From Magnaporthiopsis rhizophila (taxonomy: Eukaryota; Ascomycota; Sordariomycetes; Magnaporthales; Magnaporthaceae): a DNA stretch of 64,000 nucleotides. The notes under the pieces were generated by a model. That model had not been told where the DNA came from, made no database searches, and saw only the letters and a list, made by a program, of their open reading frames with translations. The stretch lies in assembly GCA_003049465.1 (NCBI GenBank), contig PYSS01000039.1, positions 124,001 to 188,000 of the forward strand, read 5' to 3'. Positions 1 through 10,979 of this stretch are shown here, in pieces (positions within the stretch are counted from its first letter, which is position 1; each line of letters starts with the position of its first letter). The translations under genes and the position numbers were made by a program.

Positions 1-844
1 AACACAAGGGAATCGGAATGGAGGTGGAGGGGGAGGAGGGATGGGCCACCGACATCGGTCTGTCTGGCGGTCTGCCTCGCTAGCCTGTCTGGGCCGGGCA
101 GTATGGTGCTTATTAGGGCGAGCCTGAAATGCCGCACCCATTCGCAAGGCAAACCTTCCGGGTACCCGCGCACTGCCGCGGTGCTCGCAGTCGTAATCAC
201 TCCCCGACGGGGGTTTTGGGTGCTGTCGTCGACCGAGTCATCGGCCAGTTCGCCCTGGAAGTGTTGGGCAAGGGCCGAAAAGTGAGCGAGGGAGGGAGAA
301 AGCAGGACGCGGGTTAGTAAAGTGAGGCGAGAAAATACGCCGGGGAGGCCTGCTCGGCATCAGCGGCGAAGAGGATCCGACGTCGTTGTCGAGAACGGGA
401 CGGGACAGAGAAGCCAAAGGTGCCTGCTCGTCTGTAAAATCGGTGAGCTTTTTGCGTCGATCGGCATGGAAACCACACGACCAAGGCAACGGCTTGGCCT
501 GACTCGGCGCGGTCAGGTACCACCGTGACCATGCATGAAACGCGCGTGCTTGATTGGACATCATTTCAGGCACACCCGATGAACTGCACTGCTTTTATTC
601 CTGCTGCTGCTACTGCTTGCGTCACGAGATGGAATATGAAGCCCAACAAGCAGCAGCATGGGTACGCTGTTATGGAGAAGGCGCGGCAAGAACACACCCC
701 CTTGCCCCCGCCGTAATCCCACATGACGTTTACAGTACTGTACAGCGGGGGATTTTCTGATGCTAGGACCACCGCGCCACTGGTAGCCTCATTCGTCCAA
801 AGCGCCTCTCATCTGTCCTTATTCGGTTTGGTCAAGTTCACTGC
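1..844. other. Intergenic sequence, left edge
   Basis: No convincing coding region was found here. The open frames on both strands are short, have no recognisable motif and overlap each other. The stretch is G+C-rich and could be the flank of a gene outside the window. Confidence 0.5.
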
Positions 845-1072
845 CTAACCCGGTCGACACAGGGACAAGGCAGAGAAATAAGCCCACAGGGACCAGCCAG
901 ATAGCAGAATTGCAAAGGAAAGGGTTAGCATGTACTCTGCATTATAGTCCAAGCTTCCAAAGCTGAAGAAGTTGGTTCTGAAGAGAGAGCCACGGCTCCT
1001 GGGCCCGCGTTTGACCGCCGTCCACAGGAGCCAGTACTTGATCTTGCGCATTTTTAGTGACCTCGGAGCCAT
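845..1072 (-). CDS. Possible small one-TM membrane protein (75 aa)
   Basis: This is an ATG-initiated 75-codon frame on the minus strand, lying downstream of CYM1 in the same orientation. The N-terminal half is basic and aromatic (KIKYWLLWTAVKRGPRSR), and its lysine, isoleucine and tyrosine codons mostly end in G or C. The C-terminal half has one hydrophobic stretch of about 24 residues (from YMLTLSFAILL) that could span a membrane. I do not recognise the family. Only about 320 bp separate it from the CYM1 stop codon, so it could instead be part of the CYM1 3' region. A CTAAC-like element inside the frame means a hidden intron cannot be excluded. Confidence is low, since the case rests only on codon choice and the basic-plus-hydrophobic layout. 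Confidence 0.25.
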   Translation of the reverse strand: MAPRSLKMRKIKYWLLWTAVKRGPRSRGSLFRTNFFSFGSLDYNAEYMLTLSFAILLSGWSLWAYFSALSLCRPG

Positions 1073-1392
1073 CGAGATCCGTGAGGGTCGGCTACCGAGG
1101 CGTATCGTATCTGAGCGCTGTTGCTTTTTTCATCCAATGTGCAACCTAGGCGGGCTGCATCCCTGGTTGATACGTAGCCCATGGGTGTTCCGCTTGGAAT
1201 CCCGGGCGATTGCTGTTTGTTGTTCTGTTGGCTGCATGCGCTGCCTCAGTCTGCCCCGCCGCCTGCTTGTGAGAGGGGTATCATGGCCTTTTTTCGTCAG
1301 TGTTTCTACATGGTGAATGTTACAGGGCAGGGCGCAGAGTCAACCCAGCCTCTCGTACGCCTGCAAAATGGTGCGCAAGTATGCACCCTTTT

Positions 1393-4300
1393 TCATTGTT
1401 TGAGATTCATCTCGCGCATCTCCCATGACTTGTCCATCCACTTGGCCTTCTTGCCCAGGAACACTACCATCTTGTCGTTGAGATCAGGCTCGTCGACGAT
1501 GTACCGCTGCGCGACATCTCGGACTTGTTCGGGCGTGACGTCGAGGAGCTGCTGGCGCCGCGCGTTCCTCATGTCATGAGTGATGCCGTGCAGGAACTCG
1601 CCCATCCCTTCCGAGTTGACCGCTTTTGGTGCGTCCACGCCTTGGAACACCGAAATCTTGGCCTCCTCGAGGTCCCTCTCCGTCCACTCCCGGTCCACGG
1701 CCCACCTGCCTGCTCCCTGCATCACCTTGAGCGTGTTGACTGGGTTCGGGTCGCGGTACGAGTAGAAGCCGAACACTCCGTCCAGCGGCCGCGCGTAGGC
1801 GCCGCCCCCGTAAGCGCCACCCTTCTCGCGGATCTCGTGGTGCAGGTGCTTGTGCGTCAGGAGCTGCGAGAGGATCTGCAGCGGCGCACTGTCCGGCGAA
1901 GTGTACGAGGCAGTGCGGAGAGCGAATGCACCATAGTACACCTGATACGGAAGCGGATAGAAGACTTTGCGTTCGGAGAAGTCGCCGATGCTCGGCTTCT
2001 TCGCCGACGTGGCAATGGCGCCGCTGCTTTTGGGAAGAGCGCCCAGGAACTTGGTCAGGGCCGCTTGGTTCTCCCCTACGCTCTCTGCACCGCAGGTGAT
2101 CGCCGCGCGCATGCCATGCCCGGTGAACGCCAGCTGCTGAATGGTCTTGAGCTTGGCAATTACGTCGGCCAGCTGGTCCGACTTGGGCCTGCTGGCCAGC
2201 GACGTGATCAGCTTGACCTGCGACAGCCCGCTAACCTGCTCAGTCAGATACCCGCCAACACTCAGGCTGGCCTCTGCTGCCCTCCTGGCGTAGGTATGCC
2301 CCGAGGATGCGATGCTGTCAACAACACCGTCTGCCGAGGCCTGCAGTAGCTGGCGAATCTGCGAGACGGCCTCGGGGCTGTCAAAGTTCGTTTCCAGAAC
2401 AAGCAGCCGCAGCAGCTCAAACATGTCTTGGACATTCCGGTCCAGGGCCATGCCGGTGAAGATGAGGCCCTCACCTGACTTGTCGAGATCTTGAGGGAGC
2501 GTCGAGGTGTGATAGGCAACCGAGATACCACCTGTGCGGAGCTTGATGCGGTCCTCCAGCTCCTCCATCGACACGGTCTTGGTGCCCAGGCGCATGATGG
2601 CATCCGTGAACAGCGGGATAAGTACCCTGAGGTCCTCGGGAAGATGCTCCAACATGTTCACGGCTCGGAAGTATGTCAGTCCGTTGGTAGGGGCTTCGTA
2701 CCACTGGGTCTCGATGCCGCTGGCCCAGTCATTCCTGAGCACTATCCGCTCCTTCTCTCTAGGGATGTTTCGAACGTGAACTGTGGGCAGGGAGCTCAGG
2801 TTCTCGCTAACAGATTTACCCTGCTCAACGAGCAGCTGCAGCTCCCTTTCTGTTAGCGTCTTCTGCCCAGCAGCTTCGCCACCCATTGCCTCTGAGACTC
2901 GGGCGATCTCCGCCGCGAGTCTCGCCTCCTCCTCTTTCACCAGCTCCGCGCCAAACTCGGCCGAGGGAGCCATGGTGAACGTGAGCGTGTTGTCGTTTAG
3001 AAGGTACTTGTCCACGAGAGCCTCAAGATAACCTCCCTCCGCCATGCGCTTCTCAAACTCGTTGATTGTATCGTTCCATGCGAGCGCGTCGAAAACGTCG
3101 ATACCGTTGAACCACTTTGGCTTCAACCTCTGTAGAAGCGACACGCCAAAGTTTGCCGTTTTGTGCTTCAGAGAGATTTCGAGTTGGTGGAGATAGCCAT
3201 CGATCTTGGACCGCTTGAAGCCTTGCTCACGCATCTCCCGTAGGATGGTTTGCACCTCAGACTTGAGCTTTGGCACATCCTCTTCCCTGACCCCGGTCAG
3301 ACCTATCGAAAAGATGCCGGACCTAGCGGAATTGTCATATCCCGTGTTGGGACTCCAGTCGATGCCTAGGCCAGACTCGATAAGACCCTTGTACAGCGGC
3401 GAGCCGTATCCGTCCATCAACAGTCCCGCAATCAGCGACAGGGAGAAGGACTCGACCACGTCGGCCGTGTCCCCAAGGACCCACGAAACTGACGTCTTGA
3501 ATTGCCTATCGGGATCGACCAGGGGGTCGACCGGACCGGACATTGTGACGTCGCGAGGCCCGCTGCTGAGATCGATAGGACGGTGGACCTTGGAGACCCC
3601 GTCGGCTAGGCTCTTCTCGAAGCCACTCAGCTGAGAATCGATCGCCCGAAGGTGGTCGGCGAGCGGCATGTTTCCGTATGTGAACAGCTTGGCGTTGCTA
3701 GGGTGGTAGTGGTCGGCGTGGAACCGCTTGAGCTGCTCGTAGGTTAGGTCGGTGATCTTCTGGGGGTCCCCGCCCGAGTTGTGGATGTCTGGGAAGATGT
3801 GGTCCTGGAACCTGATGTAGTACAGGTACGACGCATCCGACATCTGGCCCTTCATCTCGTTGTACACCACACCCTTGAAGACCAGGCGGCCATCCGCGGG
3901 CTTGACCACCTCGCCGCCCTTGGCTAGGGCCTCGGGGTTTTCGGGGCCGACTCTCCAGCCCTCCTGCCAGAAATCCGTCTCCTTCAAAAGCGGCCTGAGG
4001 GTGGCGTCCATGTAGACGGACATCAAGTTCTGGAAATCCTCCTGGTTTGTGGTCGCGAAGGGATAGAAGGTGTGGTCAGACGCCGTGAAAGCGTTCATAA
4101 AGTTGGCAAGAGTTCGGGGGAGCATCTTAAAAAACGGATCCCGGACGGGGTAGCTTCAGCCATGGTGTCGCGTCAGCGGGAGTTGGTCTCTGGTCCATGG
4201 CCTACGCAGGCAGACTGACTTTTGGCTTCCGCACAGAGTGGTGTGCTCGAGGATGTGGGGGACGCCCGTGTCGTCGGGCGGGTTCGTCTTGAAGCCGATG

Positions 4301-4524
4301 GAGAAGACATTGTTGCTGTCGTCCCTGGCGATGTGGAGGTGTTCGGCGCCCGTCTTGTCGTGCTGGAGCTGCAGCGCCGTGAGCTTGAGCTCTGGGACAT
4401 GCTTGACGCGCTTCATCGTGAAGCCATGCAGCCTCTCGCCGGGGCTGGGGTTCCACTGATGAGAAACCGTGGCAAAGGACCTGCGGCCCGCGCCGCGTGC
4501 GCTCTGGGTGGCGCGTCGCCACAT
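1393..4524 (-). CDS. CYM1: Mitochondrial presequence protease (pitrilysin M16C)
   Basis: This is a zinc metalloprotease of the mitochondrial matrix that degrades cleaved presequences and other short peptides. It has two exons, 4524-4220 and 4153-1393, joined across a 66-nt intron (GT at 4219, branch GCTGACG, AG at 4154), giving 1021 aa. The N-terminus is Arg/Ser/Ala-rich without acidic residues, as expected for a targeting presequence. Exon 1 carries the inverted zinc motif HILEH at residues 90-94 (HxxEH); the distal zinc glutamate is probably Glu ~201 in VVYNEMKGQ. The join restores a family-typical LCGSQ(N)YPVRDPFFKM. The length of about 1000 aa is normal for the family, with two M16 halves and a helical linker around residues 500-560. 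It is transcribed divergently from the taxilin gene across an 812-bp spacer. If only exon 2 were annotated (from the ATG at 4125), the whole catalytic motif would be lost. Confidence 0.95.
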
Positions 4525-5336
4525 AATGATAGAAGGTCGCTTCGAGGATGGACTAAATGAAAATGAGGAAGAAGGACCAAAGGGCCGAGCAAACGGTCGG
4601 GAGGAAGAACCTGTCTACCTAGTGGAGTATGAGGAAAGAATAGCCCCGCCTGCAAGGAAGGCGGCCCAGAAGAGAAATCTCTTCATCCACAGGGACGGGA
4701 GGAAAGAAAAATAATCCTGTGTCAACGAACGGCACGCAAGATCCGATATGGCTGGACGAGGGCTACAGGGCTGGGACGACCGGATCGATCGCCTCGTGGA
4801 TTCCGATTTCCAGTTGTTTCTGCAGGGATGGGGGCTTGTTGGCTCGGCAGGCGGGTGGTACCTAGGCGTAGTGTGCGGTTCCCGGCGAAACCGAGGTACC
4901 ACTGCCCCCTCAGCTTTTTCCGGGCAGTGGCTCGTTCGGGTGGCACCCAGCAGCGGGCGACCCACCAAGGCTGCTCAATGAGGACATGCGACAGCCAAAT
5001 TCAAGACCTCCCGCTCGCACCCGAGCCGCGCATTCGATTTTGAGGTCCTCTCTGCCTGTCGCGGATCGTCCCCTCTGTCCTCGCAATCCGCCCAAGTCGG
5101 GTAGCAAAGCCTGCAACCGCCGCGCCCTGCTCGTAGAGAACTCACCAGGAAATTGGCTGGGCGCCTCTCGGCTGGCCATTGCCCAGTCCGATCGCATCAT
5201 TCGTCGTCGGCCGCAGCCTTAGACCAGCAGCCACCCGCGTGCCTGCCTTTGCCCTGGGCAATCTTTTGCCTCGCAAAAAATCTCTTTTCGCGACTCGCCC
5301 ACCCAGACTACCGTCAACTGTGTGTTTGTCAACGCC
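4525..5336. promoter_or_regulatory. Divergent promoter between CYM1 and the taxilin gene
   Basis: This 812-bp spacer lies between two divergently transcribed start codons. It contains pyrimidine-rich tracts towards both genes. The short overlapping open frames in it have no motif and are treated as non-coding. No clear TATA box was seen. Confidence 0.55.
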
Positions 5337-7200
5337 ATGTCGGCCGTCAACTCCGCGTCGACCCAGACGCCCGCACCCCCGCGCCCAGCAACAATGGGCA
5401 ACGGCTCAGCCCTCCCGCCCAAGGCAGAGGCCCCCGCCTCTGCCGCTGCCGCCGCCACCCAGATGAGCAAAAAGTCCAAGAAGAAGGCGCTTGACTCGAA
5501 TGAGGCCTCCAAGCTGGTCGCCGCCCGCATCTCTCAGCTTGAGCTTGATGCTGCTGGGGAGAAGGACCAAGAGATCGAGATCGGTACGATTGTGACACCA
5601 GATGTTTACTTTTCTCTTGTGCCTCGGGGGTTGGCGGCGATACACGCCTGCTGGGTAGGACGGCCATGTGCTAATTTGGGAGTACACAAACACCCTCATC
5701 CCGTCCAGAGCGCGAAGTTCGCAAGGCAAACCGTGAACTCAACTCGCAGACGGCCAAGATGGACAACCTGCAGAAAATCGATCATCTCCAGAAGCGATGC
5801 TCCGATCTGCTGGCGGAAATGAAGCGCCACGAGAGGGAGAGCATCAAACAGAAGAAACGAGGCGACCAGCTCCAGAAGGAAAAGGACCAGAGCCGCACTG
5901 AACTCACCAAGACCATCGGCCTGAAAGAAAAACTCGAGAAGCTGTGTCGTGAGTTGCAGAAGGAGAACAACAAGCTGAAGGTTGCACTGCGCCCCTCATT
6001 TTCTCTGTCCCCTTGTTCTTCTCCCATCCTCGGGGTCTGCCATGCTGGCCACAGGCGCTGCGTAGTTAGCGATGTGGTAGCTAACCAAGGCTTGTCCGGG
6101 CGATAGAGCGAGAACAAGACGCATTCAGACGACCGAGTCCGCAACCAGAACTCTTGGGATGAAAAGTTCTCGACGCTGCTCCAGAAGCTGGACGACTACC
6201 AAAGCGATAAGGACAACCCACAGAAGCAGCTGGTCGACATGGAAATCGAGGAGCTGTGAGTCTACGCGTCAGCGTTTTTACCATGTCGCCAAGCGCTGTA
6301 TGAAGAACGTCTTGGCTCACGTGCCCGTATAGGTTCCGCTTGCGATTCAAATCAATGATCGACCAGTACGAGCTTCGCGACCTGCACTTCCACTCGCTCA
6401 TGCGCACCAAGGAGCTGGAGGTCCAGCTCAACCTTGCGCGGTTCGAGTTGGAAAAGAAGCGGGCCGATGCGGAGACGGCAACGGTGCGGTACATGAAAGA
6501 GCAGGTCTCAACCTTCAATCAGACTGAGGCTGAGCTGCGGAATCAGCTGAACGTCTACGTCGACAAGTTCAAACAGGTTAGCCCTCCTGACGACTCTCCC
6601 CTTGTGCAGGCGCAGGCGGTGGCGGCGGTGGCGGCGCGGCGACAGGAGCAGAGTTGATAGAAGCGCAACGGCCAGGTCGAGGACACATTGAACAATAGCA
6701 ACGACTTGTTCCTCACCTTCCGCAAGGAAATGGAGGAGATGTCCAAAAAGTCCAAGAAGCTGGAGAAGGAGAATGAGGGGCTCAAGCGGAAGCATGAGCT
6801 CATGAACCAGAACATCTTCAAGATGGCTGAGGACCGGACCAAGAACCTCAGGGAGGTGGAGGATCTCAAGAGGAAGTCGGACAAGCTCACGAGTATAATT
6901 ACGCAAATGCAGCAGCAAGGGCGGGGCATCGCGCCGGCGGGGTTGGCGAGCGGCAGCGGGGATCAGCAGTCCTTGCCCGAGATCGAGGTGGGGGAGGAGG
7001 CCAGCGGGGTCGGCGAGGGCGTTGAGGCCGACGAGAGCGAATATGACGAAGAGGAGTACGAGGAGATCAGCGACGAAGGTGAAGAGGGGGAGTACGAGGA
7101 CGAGGACCTCACCGAGGAGGAGGCGCATCCGGACCAGCCTCAAAAGTACGGGCCTGAACGGCCGCCGCCGGCTCCGGCCGTCTCTGCCAACGGGTGCTAG
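5337..7200 (+). CDS. Taxilin-family coiled-coil protein
   Basis: This is a long coiled-coil protein of the taxilin family; animal members bind syntaxins or ribosome-associated NAC and take part in vesicle traffic. Five exons are supported: 5337-5583, 5709-5980, 6107-6255, 6333-6576 and 6676-7200 (478 aa). All joins keep frame; the third donor is a perfect GTGAGT. The N-terminus is Ala/Pro-rich with a basic SKKSKKKAL patch. Residues of about 80-390 are nearly continuous heptad-like coiled coil, including KLCRELQKENNKLK, SMIDQYELRDLHF and the taxilin-typical NNSNDLFLTFRKEMEEMSKK. The tail is very acidic (Glu/Asp/Tyr-rich, about residues 410-455). The start is the ATG at 5337, because the upstream in-frame GTG is not a credible eukaryotic start. 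The acceptor of the last intron could instead be 6660 (five extra residues); 6676 fits the family sequence better. The cellular role in fungi is inferred from family membership. Confidence 0.9.
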
Positions 7201-8641
7201 TTATGCCCGCTCGTCTGTAGACTGGAGAAGCTGGCGTGCGGCGCCGTTTCCTGTGCCGTTTCCTCTGCAAAATCCCTGTTCTGCCGCTAGTATTGGGGAG
7301 GACCGAGGGAGGAGGGCTGACGTGGTTCGCACGACCACCCCCTTTTGTGTCGCATCTAACCTGCCCTGCAGCACACTGTTCTGTCCGCCAGGTTTTTCTG
7401 GCTCTATACGGCATCTGGATGGAGTTGGATCTGGACATTGCGGAGAAAGCAGAGATGTCAATGTCTCTCAGCGCACCGTGTATACATATAAGGTACCCGG
7501 TACCTACATCTTTATTCTATTAGCGTCATCCGCCGCGCACGTGCTGGCAGCAAGCAACAGCCAGCCGCGCGACTGGGCGTGCAGATTTGAATACAGCGAA
7601 TCACCCCTCATTTTAAGGGATGGGTGGATGATGTGTGCGGTTCATCTCCATACGTGCGCTTACATGCCATGCTGCCTAGCTGGGGCTGCGGGCAGAGCCT
7701 AGAACATGGAGCATCGACGACGGCAGTTGACGCAGGCTGATGGAGTTTGGGACTCGTTGCCGTGTTTTGCTGTAATGAGGTCATTGGCCGCGCCCAAGTC
7801 AAAGCTGACGGGTGATTGGGCAGACGACTTTTGGCGGCGTTTGTCCAGGCATTTATGGGGGCGATTTTGGGCGGCGTTAGGCTGGGGTCCACCGCCCGCG
7901 GCAGCGTACCTTAGCGGTCGCGTAGTGGAACCTCTCAATGGCATTGCAGACGGCACTCAGCAACTGTTCCTTGCAACTCCACGTTCGCGACCATTGATCG
8001 ACCCATTGACGACACGACGCCGCCTGGCCTTACCCCAGCCCAGCCACGGAATAGCTTTTTCCGCAAATGAGTCGTCGGGCTGCCAAGGCGTCTATGCCCA
8101 CGCTGCATCTTTTGACGGTCGAGTAAGCCGCCAACCCATTTATTCATCTTGCTCGACCTCTCCACCCTCCCGCCTCACGATTGAGGCTTTCGCACAACTA
8201 CAGCTCGTTCTAACGGGCTCGCCGGCACTGCCCACGTCCCCCGACACGGAACTGTTGCCCCCGATGCCACGCTGAAAGGCTCTCATCGAACCACCTACGC
8301 CATATCCTTCCATGCGTCTGGCCCTTTGCCTCGGGTCCCAGGACGAATCCGTGGCCCGAGCCATCCTCCCGCATACCTCGGGCCACCACCACCCGCACCG
8401 ACCATCGCGCAGGAAGCGTTGAGTTCTACCAAACGTTTGACGCTGGGCGTTTTCCCACGGCTCTTGCCGTTCCAATTCTTCGTGTCGTTTCTACTTGTTC
8501 AGCAATAAACATCGCCATCGAGACGCCAGTTTGACATTTTGGATGGGAGGATAAGGCATAATTTGAAGAGGAGCAAAGAAAAAAAAAAAAAAGGAGAGTA
8601 AGTTAGAAGGTCAAGGTGGGAAAATAACAAGGACTACGCAA
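7201..8641. other. Intergenic: taxilin 3' region and upstream region of the next gene
   Basis: There is no supported gene here. A 189-codon plus-strand frame (7706-8275) and overlapping minus-strand frames lack motifs and biased codon use. The last 100 bp contain C/T-rich leader sequence and an A tract at 8579-8591 just before the next start codon. A GGTACC-CGGTACC inverted repeat sits near 7493-7506. Confidence 0.5.
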
Positions 8642-10330
8642 ATGTCGTTCCTCGAGGACCCGCGGCTGCGCCAGCGGTGGAACCAGATCTCCCACGACGC
8701 CGAGGGCGTGGCCGAGAACGCGGCGGCGGGCATCTGGAAGTTCCAGCACCGCTACATCGCCCCGTGCCTGGCCAACGTTTGCAACTCGCTCGACGCCTGC
8801 ACGGGCGTTTGCCTGGGCGGCGACCGTGAGGAGCGTGCCCGCCGCGCGCGCGAGCGCGAGAGGGGAGCTCGCCGCACCAGGGCCGAGTACAGCTTCGACT
8901 TTTACGACGATTGGGACGACGACGACGACGCTCTCGCAGGCTACGGATACTACGGCCACCACGACGGTGGAGGTGGAGGCGGCGGGAGCGGTGGAGGCGG
9001 CGGCGGCGGTGGAGGGATCCTGGGCACCGACTGGGATCGGCTGCTGGCGGGTACGGGTGCGTCGTCACGGAGCCGGCACCGAGGCGCTGGTGCGGCGGGG
9101 ACCGGCGGTGACGTGGTGGACCAGCCGCGGCGCAAGGGTACCATGAACTATGGCACCAGGCGCAAGACGAGCGTGCACGAGGACCCGACCGTCATCCCCA
9201 GCACGTCCACCTTCGGCTTCCTGGGCCGGCTGCCCTTCAAGATCGGCGGCACCCTGCGGTACAAGCCTAGCGCGGCGAACCTGCAGGATCACCCGGGAAC
9301 CGCCCACCACCAAGATCACCACAGTAGTGCCGGCGAGCGACAACCACTGTTAGGTGGCGGTGGCGACGACGAAGACGTGGAGGCCGAGTACCACGGTGGC
9401 GGCGGGGAAGGGGAGGCCATATGTCACCGGTCCCGATCCGGCAAGGAAGCGGACGAGGACGACGAGTACTATGACCAACACGGCCATCGCCAGCAACGAG
9501 GAGCTGGCGGCGACGGGACATATAACCCAAAGACTAGGAAACGGAGCAGCACAACTGGATCTGGTGCCACATCGGACTCGTATCGGTCCAGGGGCGACCT
9601 CTTTCCGAGCGACGGGGAAGGGGAGGAAGATGCTGTGCCGCTGGACGACGAGTTTGCGGTAGCCTTGGACCGCGTCACGACCGACGATCGGAGCAGCAGC
9701 ATCGGTGGCGGTGCTGGCAGGACGTGGAGCGTAAGGAAAGGCAAGAGGCGGGCGGACTCTATGGGCAACAACTCGCGAGGCGGCGGTAGTGGTGGTGGTA
9801 ATTACAATCCCTCCGTGATATCGCGGAGCGTGTCGCGGACCACTATGGCGTCTATCGCCACGACTGCCTCGTCGATTCAGGCCATAGTATCGCCGTCGCC
9901 GAAGAGGAGGCCTAGCTCATCATCGGGCTCGGCGCCTGGCCTAGAAGAGACACGGCAGCAGCAGCAGCGCCAGGCAGCTGGCGCTGTCGAGGATGTAGGA
10001 CGAGGGCAGCACATTGAGGAAAAGGAGGATCCTGTGGAGCAACACGGACCGGCAGCGCCGTTAGGACATCAGAGCCCACAGTCCCCCGAGGTTTATTTTG
10101 ATGACATCCCGGAGCCGCCGCCATTTTTACCGCGAGACGGTAATGGTTCGGGACAAGAAGGAGAGGGGACGACGGAGGCTGCGATAACTGCTGACCAGTC
10201 TGCAGCAAACACCGGCGCAGTGACGACCGTCGCACCGGCTGCTACGACGGGAGATGGAGCGACAGCAGCAGCACCAAACAGGGCGACGAGCCAAGAGTTC
10301 ATCCCTGCCATGTTACCCAACTTTCGGTAG
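8642..10330 (+). CDS. Conserved fungal protein with low-complexity tail (562 aa)
   Basis: This is an intronless frame starting at the ATG at 8642. The first ~95 residues look like the conserved part: MSFLEDPRLRQRW, then a short helical stretch with four cysteines (IAPCLANVCNSLDACTGVC), an Arg-rich segment, and YSFDFYDDWDDDDD. The rest is Gly-, Ser-, Asp- and Gln-rich and probably disordered. It contains a glycine run (about 105-122), a short basic/hydrophobic island (FGFLGRLPFKIGGTLRYKPS, about 194-213) and a proline-rich stretch near 490. I recall similar N-termini in uncharacterised proteins of Sordariomycetes, but I know no function. The even spread of acidic and Ser-rich tracts suggests a signalling or scaffold protein, which is only an inference. 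Confidence that it is a real gene is high, because it is long, has strong GC3 bias and has a normal ATG context. Confidence 0.8.
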   Translation: MSFLEDPRLRQRWNQISHDAEGVAENAAAGIWKFQHRYIAPCLANVCNSLDACTGVCLGGDREERARRARERERGARRTRAEYSFDFYDDWDDDDDALAGYGYYGHHDGGGGGGGSGGGGGGGGGILGTDWDRLLAGTGASSRSRHRGAGAAGTGGDVVDQPRRKGTMNYGTRRKTSVHEDPTVIPSTSTFGFLGRLPFKIGGTLRYKPSAANLQDHPGTAHHQDHHSSAGERQPLLGGGGDDEDVEAEYHGGGGEGEAICHRSRSGKEADEDDEYYDQHGHRQQRGAGGDGTYNPKTRKRSSTTGSGATSDSYRSRGDLFPSDGEGEEDAVPLDDEFAVALDRVTTDDRSSSIGGGAGRTWSVRKGKRRADSMGNNSRGGGSGGGNYNPSVISRSVSRTTMASIATTASSIQAIVSPSPKRRPSSSSGSAPGLEETRQQQQRQAAGAVEDVGRGQHIEEKEDPVEQHGPAAPLGHQSPQSPEVYFDDIPEPPPFLPRDGNGSGQEGEGTTEAAITADQSAANTGAVTTVAPAATTGDGATAAAPNRATSQEFIPAMLPNFR

Positions 10331-10979
10331 AGGCCAGCCGGACAAAGGAAGGCTGATGATGATGATGACTACGGCAAGCATAACAGGGCGTCGGCAGGCT
10401 TTCGGTTTGGGACGCTAAAGACGGGATCCATTACGACATGATAGATACTTGGGCTGCCTGCTTTGCTTGCACGGGCACTCCTAGCTAGACAGACATTTCG
10501 GGTATTATAGCTATGGCGGCCTTGGAATTTTTTTTTTTTGGCATTGCGTGTAACAATAGTTTTAGATATTTTCATGACTGATCCTGTTCTATTGCAGCCT
10601 TGATTTTGTCGAGGTGAGGATGATTCTCTGAAACAGGCAACCAGCTCGCTTCCCCAGCCTCTGGCTCTCCACATTCTCAGCACGGATCCCAACGTGCCTC
10701 GGCTTCTTCCCCGCACTTGGGTGTCGCGCCTCCAACCACTGACAGGGGATCCGGGCATATTAGTGCTAGTCCAAACCCGGCAGCACTCATACATCATTCG
10801 CATCGATATCAATCCTGAAGCCTGTGGTGTTATTCTTTATTGTGCTGTGTGGTATTTACAGCGTGTTGTCCAGCTCCATTCCTTTATTTGTCTCGATTAC
10901 CATTGCACGTCACAATCCCTTGTACCACCATTTCATCACAACAGCAGAACGAGTGAAAAAAAAAAACAGGACAAAAAAT
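10331..10979. other. Intergenic: 3' flank and nitronate monooxygenase promoter
   Basis: This is 649 bp without a supported gene. It holds an (GAT)n-like stretch just after the stop codon (10356-10367), T tracts near 10530, and an A-rich run directly before the nitronate monooxygenase start. The reading frame that continues upstream of that ATG starts on GTG and runs through promoter-like sequence. Confidence 0.5.

Noticed and set aside
7706..8275. 189-codon plus-strand frame
   Set aside because: It has no motif, no biased codon use and competing minus-strand frames; the region looks like a promoter and leader.
10824..10979. Hydrophobic N-terminal extension (signal-like) of nitronate monooxygenase
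   Set aside because: It begins on GTG and runs through A-rich promoter sequence; the ATG at 10980 gives the normal family start.
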